Notes: generated by a model from the letters alone, not told the origin. A DNA stretch of 64,000 nt from Paenibacillus flagellatus (GCF_003217775.1 NZ_QJVJ01000008.1:360628-424627); one strand, 5' to 3'; positions 1 to 8,724 are shown, numbered from the stretch's first letter. A program made the numbers and translations.

Positions 1-335
1 TCCGTCTCGCCGCTGGCGACGGTGGAGATGACGTTGTCCAGCTCCTCCGGGTCGTGCTGCCCGTCGCCGTCGATCTGGACGGCGATATCGTAGCCGAGCC
101 GGTCGGCGTACAGGTAGCCGGTCTGCATGGCGCCGCCGATGCCGACGTTGACCGGCAGGTCGACGACCCGGGCGAGCCCCGTCGAGCGCGCCGCGCGCGA
201 CGTGCCGTCCGTGGAGCCGTCGTTGACGACGACGATGTCCGTCTCCGGCCGGCAGCTTTTGATTTTGCGGATCACTTGCGCGATGCTCTTTTCTTCGTTG
301 TAGGCCGGGATGATGGCGAGCACGCTCAGGCTCAT
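1..335 (-). CDS. Family 2 glycosyltransferase, N-terminal part (cut by window edge)
   Basis: The reverse strand reads MSLSVLAIIPAYNEEKSI and continues with VVVNDGSTDGT, the usual start and nucleotide-sugar binding loop of GT-A fold family 2 glycosyltransferases; DGDGQHDPEE further on is the DxD-like metal site of the dolichol-phosphate-mannose synthase / undecaprenyl-phosphate transferase type. About 111 residues are present; the C-terminus lies beyond base 1. The ATG at 335-333 is preceded by a good ribosome binding site (GAGGTGA) about 6 bases upstream, which fixes the start. Such enzymes move a sugar to a lipid carrier or to a cell-surface glycan at the inner face of the membrane. The exact substrate cannot be told from this fragment. 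Confidence 0.9.
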   Translation of the reverse strand, partial: MSLSVLAIIPAYNEEKSIAQVIRKIKSCRPETDIVVVNDGSTDGTSRAARSTGLARVVDLPVNVGIGGAMQTGYLYADRLGYDIAVQIDGDGQHDPEELDNVISTVASGET

Positions 336-474
336 GGAGAAGGTCACCTCGAGTGGCGGAGTGCCGGTTGGTTTGGTTATTTTTCACTATGCCCCGGAAG
401 GGGGAAACGTAAACGGGGGCGGTTTCCGCTCCCGGTCGGGGGATCGGGTAAAACGTTGCGCTATTTGACCGGAA

Positions 475-710
475 AGCGCCGCTCGCGAGGGTGGCTCGGG
501 GGAACAAGGTACAAATGTACGTTATTTGGACGTTTCGTCGAGCTGGAGGGTCAAATAAGGTACGAATGTACCTAATTTGGCCGAAAAGCGCCGCTCGTGA
601 GGCTGGCTCGGGGGAATAAGGTACAAATGCACGTTATTTGGGCGTTTCGTCGAGCTGGAGGGCCAAATAAGGTACGAATGTACCTAATTTGGCCGGATAG
701 CGCCGCTCGC
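475..710. repeat. Tandem 112-bp intergenic repeat with GTAC palindromes
   Basis: The gene-free stretch 336-828 contains two near-identical 112-bp units (475-586 and 587-698) and the first ~12 bases of a third (from 699). Each unit holds two copies of a palindromic core of the form GGTACnAATGTACsTwATTTGG, starting at about 508, 559, 620 and 671, alternating 51 and 61 bases apart. No credible gene lies here; short open frames across it simply translate the repeat. The rest of the stretch shows nothing except the ribosome binding site of the next gene. Confidence 0.85.
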
Positions 711-828
711 CGGCGGAGAAGCTGCGAGGTCACGGTGGACGGTGCCGCGCCTCGCCGCCCCCGCATAACCGTTCCCTCTATTGGAAAACTTAGGACTGCA
801 ACTTCCACCGTTAGGAGGCAGTCCAACC

Positions 829-2133
829 ATGCATAAAAGAACGATATACCGCCAAGCGGCGCTGCTGTGCCTGACCGCGGCGCTGGCGCTTGCCGCAGCC
901 TTAGGCGCCTTCGGCCTGCCGCCGGCATCGGCGTCGGCATCGGCGGCGGAGCCGTCCGGCGACGGGGCGGGCGCGCTGCAAGCCGCCTTCATCCGAGGCG
1001 GCGACCTGTGGATCAAGACCGGGGAGCGGGAGCGGCGGCTGACGTACGGAGAGCAGGCGCACCGCCCGTCGTGGTCGGCGGACGGGCAATGGATCGCCTA
1101 TACGTCGGGCGAGCGCTCGATCCGCCTGTATCACCCCGCGACGGACCGGAGAATCGAAATCGGGAACGGGGACAACTACCAATGGTCGCCGGCCGCCAGT
1201 CTGCTCGCGTTCCAAGACGGTTCGATGCTGCAGGTAACCGATCCGAACCGGGCGGCGGAGCAGAAGTTCCAGACCGCGTCGCCGGGAGTCGGCAACTTTT
1301 CGTGGCTGCCGGACGGCAAAGGGTTCCTCGTCTCGACGCAGTCGCAGCTTTTGCCGAGCGGCTGGTCGGACATTTCGCTGTACGAGGTGCCGTTCGAGTA
1401 CGGGCAGGATACGCCGAGAGGCAAGCTGCTGCTGACGTTTCCGAGCGAGTCGAAATCGTTTTTCGCCGTGCAGACGAGCCGGTTCCAATGGTCGGCGGAC
1501 GGGAAATGGGTGTCGTTCATCGGCGTCCCGACCGCCTCGCTGTCCGCCGACAGCGATACGCTGCTCGTCCTGCGCTGGCACGGGAAGCGGCTGCTTCCGG
1601 CCGGCGAGATGCTCAACCGAGACGATTGGGTCGATTGGTCGCCGCGCGGGGACACGCTCGCCTTTATTGCGGGAGGAGGGAGAGACGCCGCTTCCAACAA
1701 GAAGCTGACGACGAAGCGTCCGCCGTTCCGCAAGCAGACGCAGCTGACGCCGCAAGGGTTCGCCGATCGCGACCCGGTATGGACGGACGCGGGGCGGATG
1801 GTCGTCTCCCGCATCGCGGAAAGTTCGGGAGGCGGCGGAGCGCCGCAGCCGGGAGCGCCGCAGCCGTTCTTGGCGCGGGTCGACGTCCCGCAAGCGACGT
1901 CGGCGGCGATTACCGCGCCGGAAGGCGCGTTCGGCGACTACGGGCCGGCGTATATACCGGCGGCGGGACGGCTCGGCTGGGTGCGAACCGACCGCATCGC
2001 GGCTTCCGCCTGGATCGGTGCGCCTGACGGCTCCGGCGCCCGGGAATGGATCGCGGCGATCGACGTGGCGCCGGAGTATTACGGCCAATTTCGCTGGAAC
2101 GAGACGATCGACTGGTACGGATCGCGGCGATAA
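829..2133 (+). CDS. Secreted TolB-like beta-propeller protein
   Basis: A 434-residue protein with a basic N-terminus (MHKRTIYR) and a long hydrophobic alanine/leucine stretch ending in ASASASAAEP, a typical Sec signal peptide. The mature part repeats the pattern W(S/P)x-G-x-xx-A/F-x-S/A (WSADGQWIAY, WSPAASLLAF, WLPDGKGFLV, WSADGKWVSF, WSPRGDTLAF), which is the signature of TolB/PD40-type WD40-like beta-propeller blades. The frame is open from 781, but the ATG at 829 is chosen because TAGGAGG sits about 10 bases before it and the signal peptide starts there. Role unknown; family members are extracellular scaffold or sensor proteins. It is followed by a convergent AraC gene and is probably monocistronic. 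Confidence 0.75.
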   Translation: MHKRTIYRQAALLCLTAALALAAALGAFGLPPASASASAAEPSGDGAGALQAAFIRGGDLWIKTGERERRLTYGEQAHRPSWSADGQWIAYTSGERSIRLYHPATDRRIEIGNGDNYQWSPAASLLAFQDGSMLQVTDPNRAAEQKFQTASPGVGNFSWLPDGKGFLVSTQSQLLPSGWSDISLYEVPFEYGQDTPRGKLLLTFPSESKSFFAVQTSRFQWSADGKWVSFIGVPTASLSADSDTLLVLRWHGKRLLPAGEMLNRDDWVDWSPRGDTLAFIAGGGRDAASNKKLTTKRPPFRKQTQLTPQGFADRDPVWTDAGRMVVSRIAESSGGGGAPQPGAPQPFLARVDVPQATSAAITAPEGAFGDYGPAYIPAAGRLGWVRTDRIAASAWIGAPDGSGAREWIAAIDVAPEYYGQFRWNETIDWYGSRR

Positions 2134-2186
2134 GGGGATCCGCAGGCGAAGAAGGCGGGGAAGCGGGAAGCGGGGAAGCCGGAGCG

Positions 2187-2978
2187 TCATTTGCGGTATT
2201 GCTCCGGCGTGACGCCGACGGCGTTGCGGAACGCGCGGTAAAACTGGCTCGTGCTGGAAAAGCCGAGATGCGCGCTGATGTCCGTCACCGACATGCGGGT
2301 GGCGCGAAGCTTCCGCTTCGCTTCCTCGATTCGCCGATGCAGGACGTATTGGTACGGCGACAAGCCGGTGGCCGCCTTGAACGAGCGGATGAAATGAAAC
2401 CGGCTTTGCAGCGCCAGAGCCGCCAGCTCGTCCACGGACAGCGCCGAGCGGTAATGGACGTCGATGTAGTCGAGCGCGCGCCGCAGATGCGGATCGGCTG
2501 CGGCCGGCCGCCTCGCGGGTTCGCCGGTGTCCCGCTCGGGGCTTCCCCGGAGAAGACGGGTTAAATAGGCGGCGACGTGCGATTCGGTTTCCTGGACGGA
2601 GAGCCGGTCGGAAGGGTCTCGGACGAGCAGGTCGTTCGTCCATTGCCGGAACCGGCTCTGGATATCGTCCGGCTCGACGTACGACCGAAGCGGGAAATCC
2701 GGCGGCCTTGCGCCCGCGTCCGCGAGAGCGTCGGCGTTCACCTGAAAGATGATGACGCCCGCGTCCGCGCCGAGCCGGAATTCGTGCTTTTCCCGCGGGT
2801 GCTGCACGAGGGCGTTTCCCGCGTCGAGCCGGTACATGCGGTTTTCCTGCGTGAAATGGCAGACGCCCCGGATCGGGATCGTCACTTGCACTTGTTCGTC
2901 GTGCGCATGGGTATCGTTGGCGAAGCCGTTCTCGATGCGCCACAGCTCCATGGACGACGTAGCGATGTTCATCCTCAT
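2187..2978 (-). CDS. AraC family transcriptional regulator
   Basis: A 263-residue protein. The first ~150 residues form a cupin-like sensing domain (HAHDEQVQVTIPIRG, then HPREKHEF), and the last ~100 residues hold two helix-turn-helix motifs of the AraC/XylS type: LSVDELAALALQSRFHFIR and, further on, MSVTDISAHLGFSSTSQFYR with the closing GVTPEQYR. The start at 2978 has AGGTGA close upstream. It is divergent from the Fsr-like efflux gene, with 117 bases between the two starts, so it may regulate that gene, itself, or both. The effector is not visible from the sequence. Confidence 0.9.
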   Translation of the reverse strand: MRMNIATSSMELWRIENGFANDTHAHDEQVQVTIPIRGVCHFTQENRMYRLDAGNALVQHPREKHEFRLGADAGVIIFQVNADALADAGARPPDFPLRSYVEPDDIQSRFRQWTNDLLVRDPSDRLSVQETESHVAAYLTRLLRGSPERDTGEPARRPAAADPHLRRALDYIDVHYRSALSVDELAALALQSRFHFIRSFKAATGLSPYQYVLHRRIEEAKRKLRATRMSVTDISAHLGFSSTSQFYRAFRNAVGVTPEQYRK

Positions 2979-3043
2979 GTTCGTTCACCTACTGCCAGTA
3001 TAGCAAATATTGCGCGTTTCGGAGCACGAATCGCGTCGACCGG

Positions 3044-3092
3044 GCGTCTCCCCCTTCTCTATGATGGAACGTAAACGAGAAGGGAGAGACGC
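3044..3092 (+). promoter_or_regulatory. Large inverted repeat around the -10 and ribosome binding site of the efflux gene
   Basis: Two 16-base arms (3044-3059 and 3077-3092) are complementary except for one position and enclose a 17-base loop. The loop contains TATGAT (3060-3065), a plausible -10, with TCGACC 18 bases upstream as a weak -35. The right arm contains AAGGGAGAG, the ribosome binding site for the ATG at 3096. The element could be a repressor operator or, if transcription starts upstream, a hairpin that hides the ribosome binding site. Confidence 0.6.
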
Positions 3093-3095
3093 TTT

Positions 3096-4340
3096 ATGCT
3101 GCCGCAAACGCAATCGCAATCGCAAACGAAATTGCCGACGGATCCGGAGCGGGCGGAACGACGCGCCCGCACGTATTCCGCCTACGCTCTCGTCGGGGTC
3201 AGTATGGCCCATCTGCTCAACGACGCGATGCAGACGGTCATTCCGGCCGGCTTCCCGCTGTTCCGGGAGCAGCTTCACTTGAGCTTCGCCGAAATCGGCT
3301 GGGTCGCGTTCGTGCTCAACGTGACCGCCTCGATTTTGCAGCCGCTGATCGGGTATTACACGGACAAAAGGCCGATGCCGTCCCTGCTGCCGCTGGGGAT
3401 GATGTTCTCGCTGGCGGGGATGGTCGGCCTTGCGTATTCGTCGAGCTTGGCCATGCTGCTGCTGTCCGTGGCGGCCGTCGGCATCGGATCGTCCGTGCTT
3501 CATCCGGAGTCGTCGCGGGTCGCCCATATGGCCGCCGGGAAAGGCAGAGGCTTGGCGCAGTCCGTCTTCCAGGTCGGCGGCAACACCGGCCAAGCGTTCG
3601 GTCCGCTCCTGGTCGCGCTCGTACTGGTTCCCCAGGGGCAGCCGGGCTTTCTCTGGTTCACGCTGCTGGCCGCGGCGGGGCTGGCGATCCAAGTCGGCGT
3701 CGCCCGCTGGTACAAGCCGCGGGTGACCGGCGCGCGCGGACAACGGGGCGCCGCTCCGTCGCCGCAGGCGGACGCGGCGATGCCCGGGAAGAAGACGATC
3801 GTCTTCGTCTTGAGCGTGCTCATCCTGCTGCTGTTTTCCAAATTCGTCTATCTGGCCGGGATGAACGGGTATTATTCGTTCTACTACATGGACCGCTTTC
3901 AACGGCCGCTCGCCGACGCGCAAGTATGCTTGTTCGTCCTGCAATTCGCCGGAATGGTCGGCACGCTGCTCGGCGGGCCGCTCGCCGACCGGATCGGCCG
4001 CAAAAACGTCATCTGGTTTTCCATATTCGGCACCGCGCCGTTCGCCCTGCTGCTGCCATACGCCGGCCCGACGCTCGCGATGCTGCTGTGCGTGCCGATC
4101 GGCCTCATCCTCATGTCCGGCTTCTCGGTCATTATCGTGTACGCCCAGGAGCTGCTGCCGGGCAAGGTCGGGACGGTGGCCGGCCTGTTCTTCGGCCTGT
4201 CGTTCGGCATGGCCGGGCTCGGCTCGGTCGCGCTCGGCTGGCTGGCGGACGCGACGACCGTATCGCTCGTCATCCGGATGAGCGCCTTCCTGCCCTTGCT
4301 CGGCATCGTCGCGTTTTGGCTGCCGAAGGACCGCCGGTGA
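3096..4340 (+). CDS. Fosmidomycin-resistance (Fsr)-like MFS efflux transporter
   Basis: A 414-residue, twelve-helix major facilitator protein of the Fsr subgroup. The region MAHLLNDAMQTVIPAGFPLF, the loop GYYTDKRPMPSLLPLGM and the block GSSVLHPESSRVAHMAAGK followed by AQSVFQVGGNTGQ match the conserved signatures of E. coli Fsr and its relatives. These are proton-driven exporters; E. coli Fsr confers fosmidomycin resistance, but many homologues have unknown substrates. A second MFS motif, GGPLADRIGRKN, lies near residue 290. The start follows AAGGGAGAG by 7 bases. The gene is divergent from an AraC regulator and ends 6 bases from a convergent MFS gene. Confidence 0.88.
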   Translation: MLPQTQSQSQTKLPTDPERAERRARTYSAYALVGVSMAHLLNDAMQTVIPAGFPLFREQLHLSFAEIGWVAFVLNVTASILQPLIGYYTDKRPMPSLLPLGMMFSLAGMVGLAYSSSLAMLLLSVAAVGIGSSVLHPESSRVAHMAAGKGRGLAQSVFQVGGNTGQAFGPLLVALVLVPQGQPGFLWFTLLAAAGLAIQVGVARWYKPRVTGARGQRGAAPSPQADAAMPGKKTIVFVLSVLILLLFSKFVYLAGMNGYYSFYYMDRFQRPLADAQVCLFVLQFAGMVGTLLGGPLADRIGRKNVIWFSIFGTAPFALLLPYAGPTLAMLLCVPIGLILMSGFSVIIVYAQELLPGKVGTVAGLFFGLSFGMAGLGSVALGWLADATTVSLVIRMSAFLPLLGIVAFWLPKDRR

Positions 4341-4346
4341 GCGGCG

Positions 4347-5543
4347 TTATCGCGCGGCGAGCCGAGCCGGGTCGCGTTCGGCGTCGCCCGCCTCGCGTTT
4401 CTTCCGATCCGGAAGGAGCGGGCGCGCGAGGAATACGGCGAGTCGCACCAGGGCGACGATGCAGAAGCAAGCCCACAGCGGCATGACCGCGAGCAGCGCG
4501 CCGGCCGCGAGCGGACCGGCCGCCATGCCGAGCTGCATGACGAGCTGGAAGTCGGAGAAGTACGCCATCTCGGCCTTATGCTTGCCCGCCTCCTCCATCA
4601 TCGTCGTCTGGGTGGCCACCTCGCTGACGGCGAGCATGAAGCCCGTCCACGCCTGGGCGGCGACGAGCAGCCCGTATTGCTCGACGAAGCCGTACGGAAA
4701 CGCGCAGACGATCATGCCGAGCAGGGCGGCGCGGTAGACGCGCATCGTGCCGAACCGCTCCATCAGCTTGCGGACGAACGGCAGCGCGAGCGCGGAGACG
4801 ATGCCCGACGTGACGACGAAGTAGGCGATTTGCGTGTTGGTCAGATGCAGCGTTTTGACATGGTAAATGGTGAAAAGGGGCGGCGTCATATAAATGCCGG
4901 CATTGTTGAGCGCCATCCACCAGATGTTCCGGTCGCATTCCTGGAACGGCCGCATCCGGGCGAAGCGGATCGTCGTCTTCTCCCGGGGAGCGAGTCCGGC
5001 GATCAGCGACATGCCGGTAAACGTCGCCAAGCAGCCGATCAGCATCGAGGCGACGTAATTATACGGAAAATACGCATCGGTCGCGTCGAGCGCCAAGCCG
5101 ATCCCGAGGCCGCCGGCCGTCGTGATGAACAGGGCGATCATTTTGATCCGGCTGAACAGGGCGGGGAAATGGTCGGGCTCGACGACGCGGCGCAGGATGG
5201 CCGGCTGCTGGGCGGACGTCACGATGACGGACACGGCGTTGATGCTCCAGAAGACGAGGAGAACCGGTATCGGGTCCGGCAGCAGCACGGACAGCGCCAT
5301 GCAGATGAACGCAAACTGGCGGACGTAGCCGCTCGTCAGGAAGACGCCCCGCGTTACCGGCAGCTGCCGCGTGAGGAACGCGAGCGAAAGCGCGCAGAAA
5401 AAGGCGGGAAGCGAGTTGGACAGCGCGATTTCGAAGTCGGAGGCGCCGAGTCGCGCGATCAGGACGCCCAGAAACGTGAAGAACGCGACGCTTTTTATAT
5501 TTTGCAGCATCGCGTCCAAGTAAATGCGGGTCGTCGCCTTCAT
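4347..5543 (-). CDS. MFS transporter, unknown substrate
   Basis: A 398-residue membrane protein with about 12 hydrophobic segments, beginning MKATTRIYLDAMLQNIKSVA. It looks like the uncharacterised MFS group common in Paenibacillus: an N-terminal FFTFLGVLIARLGASDFEI segment, charged loops (RKLMERFGTMRVYR) between helices and a basic C-terminal tail (LLPDRKKREAGDAERDPA). It has no clear drug-efflux or sugar-porter motif, so no substrate is proposed. It converges on the Fsr-like gene with 6 bases between stop codons, and no terminator is visible between them. Confidence 0.75.
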   Translation of the reverse strand: MKATTRIYLDAMLQNIKSVAFFTFLGVLIARLGASDFEIALSNSLPAFFCALSLAFLTRQLPVTRGVFLTSGYVRQFAFICMALSVLLPDPIPVLLVFWSINAVSVIVTSAQQPAILRRVVEPDHFPALFSRIKMIALFITTAGGLGIGLALDATDAYFPYNYVASMLIGCLATFTGMSLIAGLAPREKTTIRFARMRPFQECDRNIWWMALNNAGIYMTPPLFTIYHVKTLHLTNTQIAYFVVTSGIVSALALPFVRKLMERFGTMRVYRAALLGMIVCAFPYGFVEQYGLLVAAQAWTGFMLAVSEVATQTTMMEEAGKHKAEMAYFSDFQLVMQLGMAAGPLAAGALLAVMPLWACFCIVALVRLAVFLARPLLPDRKKREAGDAERDPARLAAR

Positions 5544-5708
5544 GTTCGGATCTGTCCTTTCCGCTCACGCCCGCCGCATCGGCCGGATCGGGCGCGGGAG
5601 TACGAAGCTTATCACCGTAAGTGTACTCCCGGCGCTATCGAAAAGGCATGGACATCCGGCGCAAAAAACATGGATTATCCGATCATCGCTGCGACACGCT
5701 GCAGCCGC

Positions 5709-6470
5709 TTAAGGGCGGCCGCCATCCTTTGCGGCATACGAGTCGGCCGCGGCGGAAAGGTAATACGCCAACCCGGTCTGCTGCCCTTCCAGCATGCGCA
5801 AATGAAAGTCGTCCTCGAGGAAAAAGCGCGTTTGCGCGGCGAACTGCTCGGCGGTTACGGCGTGCCCGAACCGGTTCAGGGCGTCGAGATGGTCCCCGAT
5901 CAGCCGGCGGACGGCCGCGTCGCCGTGCTTGACCCCGGTGCGGAGCGCGTCCGCCATCCCGTTCATGAAAGCGGCCGCTTCCCGCGCCTGCTCGTTCATC
6001 GCCTGCACGTCCGCCTCTTCGGGTGCGGGCATGTCGAAGCCGTACGTGTCCTTCAAATGTCGCTGCTGCTCCTCCAAAGCTTGTTCCCAGGCCGACGCAT
6101 TCTCGAATCCTTTGAACATGTCGTTGTCGTTCATCGTTTCTCCCTTCTCCATGCTGGACATGGACTGTTGTAATGTGCGGATGACCGTCTCCAGTCTCCG
6201 CTTGCGGGCGAGAAGAAGCTCCTTCTGCCGCGAAAGCATCGCATACCGGTCCGTTTCCTCCTCGAGCAGCCGCGCGATTTCCTTCAACGGAAAATCCAGC
6301 TCCCGGTAAAACAAAATGAGCTGCAGCCGTTCCAGCTCGGCCCTTCCATACAGCCGGTAGCCGGCTTCGCTCACCGCGCTTGGCGGCAATAGACCGATTT
6401 CGTCGTAATGATGCAGCGTTTTGACGGTGACGCCGGACAGCGCCGACATGTCTTTGACCGTGTACGGCAT
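5709..6470 (-). CDS. MerR family regulator of the Mta/TipA type
   Basis: A 253-residue activator. Residues 1-70 are a MerR winged helix (YTVKDMSALSGVTVKTLHHY, then DEIGLLPPSAVSEAGYRLY), followed by a dimerising coiled coil (~75-115) and a C-terminal TipAS-like domain (~130-250) with the characteristic WEQALEEQQRH and ALNRFGHAVTAEQFA segments. Length (253) is close to that of B. subtilis Mta (257), a global activator of multidrug efflux genes; TipAS domains bind thiopeptide-like drugs. The ATG at 6470 follows AAAGGAGG. The gene's own promoter (6494-6524) has the stretched MerR-type spacer, implying autoactivation. The neighbouring MFS genes are plausible targets but do not share this operator. 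Confidence 0.88.
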   Translation of the reverse strand: MPYTVKDMSALSGVTVKTLHHYDEIGLLPPSAVSEAGYRLYGRAELERLQLILFYRELDFPLKEIARLLEEETDRYAMLSRQKELLLARKRRLETVIRTLQQSMSSMEKGETMNDNDMFKGFENASAWEQALEEQQRHLKDTYGFDMPAPEEADVQAMNEQAREAAAFMNGMADALRTGVKHGDAAVRRLIGDHLDALNRFGHAVTAEQFAAQTRFFLEDDFHLRMLEGQQTGLAYYLSAAADSYAAKDGGRP

Positions 6471-6493
6471 GCGATTTCCTCCTTTCCGCCTTC

Positions 6494-6524
6494 AGTGTAA
6501 AACCTCCCGTTAGGGGAGGGTCAA
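6494..6524 (-). promoter_or_regulatory. MerR-type promoter with 19-bp spacer and operator dyad
   Basis: On the reverse strand, TTGACC (6524-6519) and TACACT (6499-6494) are separated by exactly 19 bases instead of 17. The spacer contains the dyad CCTCCC / GGGAGG (forward strand 6503-6508 and 6514-6519). This is the arrangement bound by BmrR/Mta-type activators, which untwist the long spacer to start transcription. It lies 24 bases upstream of the merR start, so the regulator probably controls itself. Confidence 0.8.
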
Positions 6525-6550
6525 GAGGGGCGAAGCTCCCATCGTCATGC

Positions 6551-6890
6551 GAGCGTATTTTTCCCGCGCAAGCGTGCGCATGTTGGACAAAATCCAATAG
6601 AGCCAGGGAGAGGGGGGGGACGAGCCCAAATGGAGCCGGACCGGATTCGCCTGAATCGCTGCAAAAGGCACGTTCCGTCCGGCGGCGTTATTGGATTTCA
6701 TCCAATAGAAAGCGCCGTCGGGGCGGGTGGGGAGGCGTCCGATTGGATTTTATGCAATAGGTGGGAGCGCGAACGTCGCGTTGGAGCCGAAGTGGAGCGT
6801 ATCTGCTGGATTAAATCCAATTGCGAGCGTATTTTCCCGCGCTATATGCGCATCTGTTGGACAAAATCCATTAGAGTCAAGGGGGAGGGA
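6551..6890. repeat. Dispersed short palindromes (TTGGAnnAAATCCAA family)
   Basis: The gene-free stretch between the merR promoter and the pheST promoter (about 6525-7256) holds at least five degenerate copies of a short palindrome with core TTGGAyAAAATCCAAT, at about 6583, 6690, 6740, 6806 and 6855. The first and last sit in longer direct repeats (6551-6618 and 6824-6890) that also share GAGCGTATTTTTCCCGCGC. A further three degenerate units of the form GTGTCyATrTGCGTCC follow at about 7033-7090. No gene is supported in the stretch. Confidence 0.75.
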
Positions 6891-7256
6891 GGAACGAGCC
6901 GTGCGGCAAAGCGGCCGCTTGCCTGGCCAACGCAGCAGGGCGACCCGGCGGCGCAACGCGGTCAGTGTGCACCTGCCGTGCGAGCACGTCCGTTCACTCC
7001 GGTTCCGTCCGCCCCCGTGCATCCTCGGCCAGTCTATAGAGTGTCCATGTGCGCCTGACGGTGTCTATATGCGTCCACCATATGTCCACTTTATGTTCGG
7101 TGCATGGCACCGTAACTCCTCCGCTCCCGCTCCAACCATTCGTCCGCACCGTCGCGCCTTCCGCCCCCGCATTCGACCGCAACGCCGCGCCCTTCCCGCC
7201 CTTCCCGCCCTTCCGTGTCCCGAACGGCCCGTCCGCACGGCCCGGCGCTCGTCCGG

Positions 7257-7285
7257 TTGCATCTTTTGCAAAGATTGCATATAAT
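7257..7285 (+). promoter_or_regulatory. Sigma-A promoter of pheST
   Basis: TTGCAT (7257-7262) and TATAAT (7280-7285) are 17 bases apart, a near-consensus vegetative promoter. The expected start near 7292 would give the T-box leader below at its 5' end. Confidence 0.85.
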
Positions 7286-7291
7286 ACGTGT

Positions 7292-7637
7292 TAAACATTC
7301 AAATGCGTCGACGGAGAAAAGTACGCAGCGCCTCCTTACAGGGAGGGAGCGCCGAAGATTGAGAGCGCTCCTAACGGAACCGGCCTGCCGAAGTTCGCTC
7401 CCGAGCAGTCCCTTGAAACCGGCTTTGCCGAGGCGTTCGACGCCTGCCGGCAACCGCCAGCGCAAGTAGGGGGAACCGGCATCCGGACCGTTAACCCGGC
7501 AGAGCGAAGACGCGACAATCGCGTCGTCTCGGCAAGCCCCCGTATTTCGGTTCGGATGGGCGAGCGAGGCGGCAGGCGTCTTAACAAGGGTGGTACCGCG
7601 GCACTTTCGTCCCTTATCGGGAGAAGGTGTCTTTTTT
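7292..7637 (+). promoter_or_regulatory. Phenylalanine T-box leader of pheST
   Basis: The invariant T-box sequence AAGGGTGGTACCGCG (7587-7600 region) is followed by CGTCCCTT, forming the antiterminator, and then by a competing terminator. Upstream is a long structured region with the arms GGGAGCG and CGCTCCC (about 7342-7348 and 7396-7402). The triplet TTC at 7394-7396, next to the second arm, is the best candidate specifier codon and matches a Phe tRNA. Uncharged tRNA-Phe binding here would favour read-through into pheS. Confidence 0.9.
7602..7637 (+). terminator. Terminator of the T-box switch
   Basis: CACTTTC-G-TCCC pairs with GGGAGAAGGTG around a short loop and is followed by TCTTTTTTG. 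The left arm overlaps the antiterminator, so the two structures exclude each other. Confidence 0.85.
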
Positions 7638-7689
7638 GCGTTCGCGCCGAAACCAAGAAAGAAGCTTCGAACAAGCGAGGAGGATTCCG

Positions 7690-8724
7690 ATGAAGGAACG
7701 GTTGCTCGCGCTTCAGCAGGAAGCGCTGCAGGAGCTGGAGCGGGTCGAGAACGCCCAGCAGCTGAACGATTTGCGGGTCAAATATTTGGGCAAGAAAGGG
7801 CCGCTCACCGAAATTTTGCGCGGCATGGGCGCGCTCAGCGCCGAAGAGCGCCCGGTCATCGGCCAGGTGGCCAACGACGTGCGCGCCGCCATCGAGCGGG
7901 TCATCGAGACGAAGCAGGCCGGCTACGACCGGGCCGAGACCGAGAACCGGCTGAAGGCCGAGACGATCGACGTGACGCTGCCGGGCCGTCCGGCCGGGCG
8001 CGGAGCGGTTCATCCGCTGCACAAGGTCGTGCAGGAGATCGAGGATATTTTCATCGGCATGGGCTATACGGTCGCCGAAGGGCCGGAGGTCGAGAAGGAC
8101 TACTACAACTTCGAGGCGCTCAACCTGCCGAAAAACCACCCGGCGCGCGACATGCAGGACTCGTTCTACATTACCGAGGAGCTGCTCATGCGGACGCATA
8201 CGTCTCCGGTGCAGGTACGCACGATGGAGAAGCGGAACGGCGAGGTGCCGGTCAAAATCATTTGCCCGGGCAAAGTGTACCGCCGCGACGACGACGACGC
8301 GACGCATTCCCACCAGTTCATGCAAATCGAAGGGCTCGTCATCGACCGGAACATCCGGATGAGCGACTTGAAAGGCACGCTGCTTCAGTTCGTGCAGGAA
8401 ATGTTCGGCAAGCAGGCGACGATCCGCATGCGCCCCAGCTTCTTCCCGTTCACGGAGCCGAGCGCCGAGGTCGACGTTTCGTGCATGATGTGCGGCGGCC
8501 ACGGCTGCCGGACGTGCAAGCAGACCGGCTGGCTCGAAATTCTCGGCTCCGGCATGGTTCACCCCCGCGTGCTGGAAATGTCCGGCTATGATCCGGCGAA
8601 ATATAGCGGCTTCGCCTTCGGGATGGGCGTCGAGCGCATCGCCATGCTGAAGTACGGTATTGACGACATCCGTCATTTTTATACGAACGACGTGCGGTTC
8701 CTGCAGCAGTTCGCGCGCATTTAA
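7690..8724 (+). CDS. pheS: Phenylalanyl-tRNA synthetase alpha subunit
   Basis: A 344-residue class II aminoacyl-tRNA synthetase subunit, the same length as B. subtilis PheS. It joins phenylalanine to tRNA-Phe as an alpha2-beta2 tetramer with PheT in the cytoplasm. An N-terminal coiled coil (~1-80) is followed by the catalytic domain with motif 2 around [15 protein letters not shown] (~residues 165-180), [11 protein letters not shown], and motif 3 [14 protein letters not shown] near residue 305. The frame stays open from 7627, but the ATG at 7690 follows GAGGAGGATTCCG and gives the family's N-terminus. The T-box leader directly upstream shows control by tRNA-Phe charging. pheT starts 23 bases downstream. 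Confidence 0.98.
   Translation: MKERLLALQQEALQELERVENAQQLNDLRVKYLGKKGPLTEILRGMGALSAEERPVIGQVANDVRAAIERVIETKQAGYDRAETENRLKAETIDVTLPGRPAGRGAVHPLHKVVQEIEDIFIGMGYTVAEGPEVEKDYYNFEALNLPKNHPARDMQDSFYITEELLMRTHTSPVQVRTMEKRNGEVPVKIICPGKVYRRDDDDATHSHQFMQIEGLVIDRNIRMSDLKGTLLQFVQEMFGKQATIRMRPSFFPFTEPSAEVDVSCMMCGGHGCRTCKQTGWLEILGSGMVHPRVLEMSGYDPAKYSGFAFGMGVERIAMLKYGIDDIRHFYTNDVRFLQQFARI

Noticed and set aside
901..2988. A 695-codon reverse frame covering the propeller and AraC genes
   Set aside because: It is out of frame with the real AraC gene, extremely Arg-rich and without recognisable domains.
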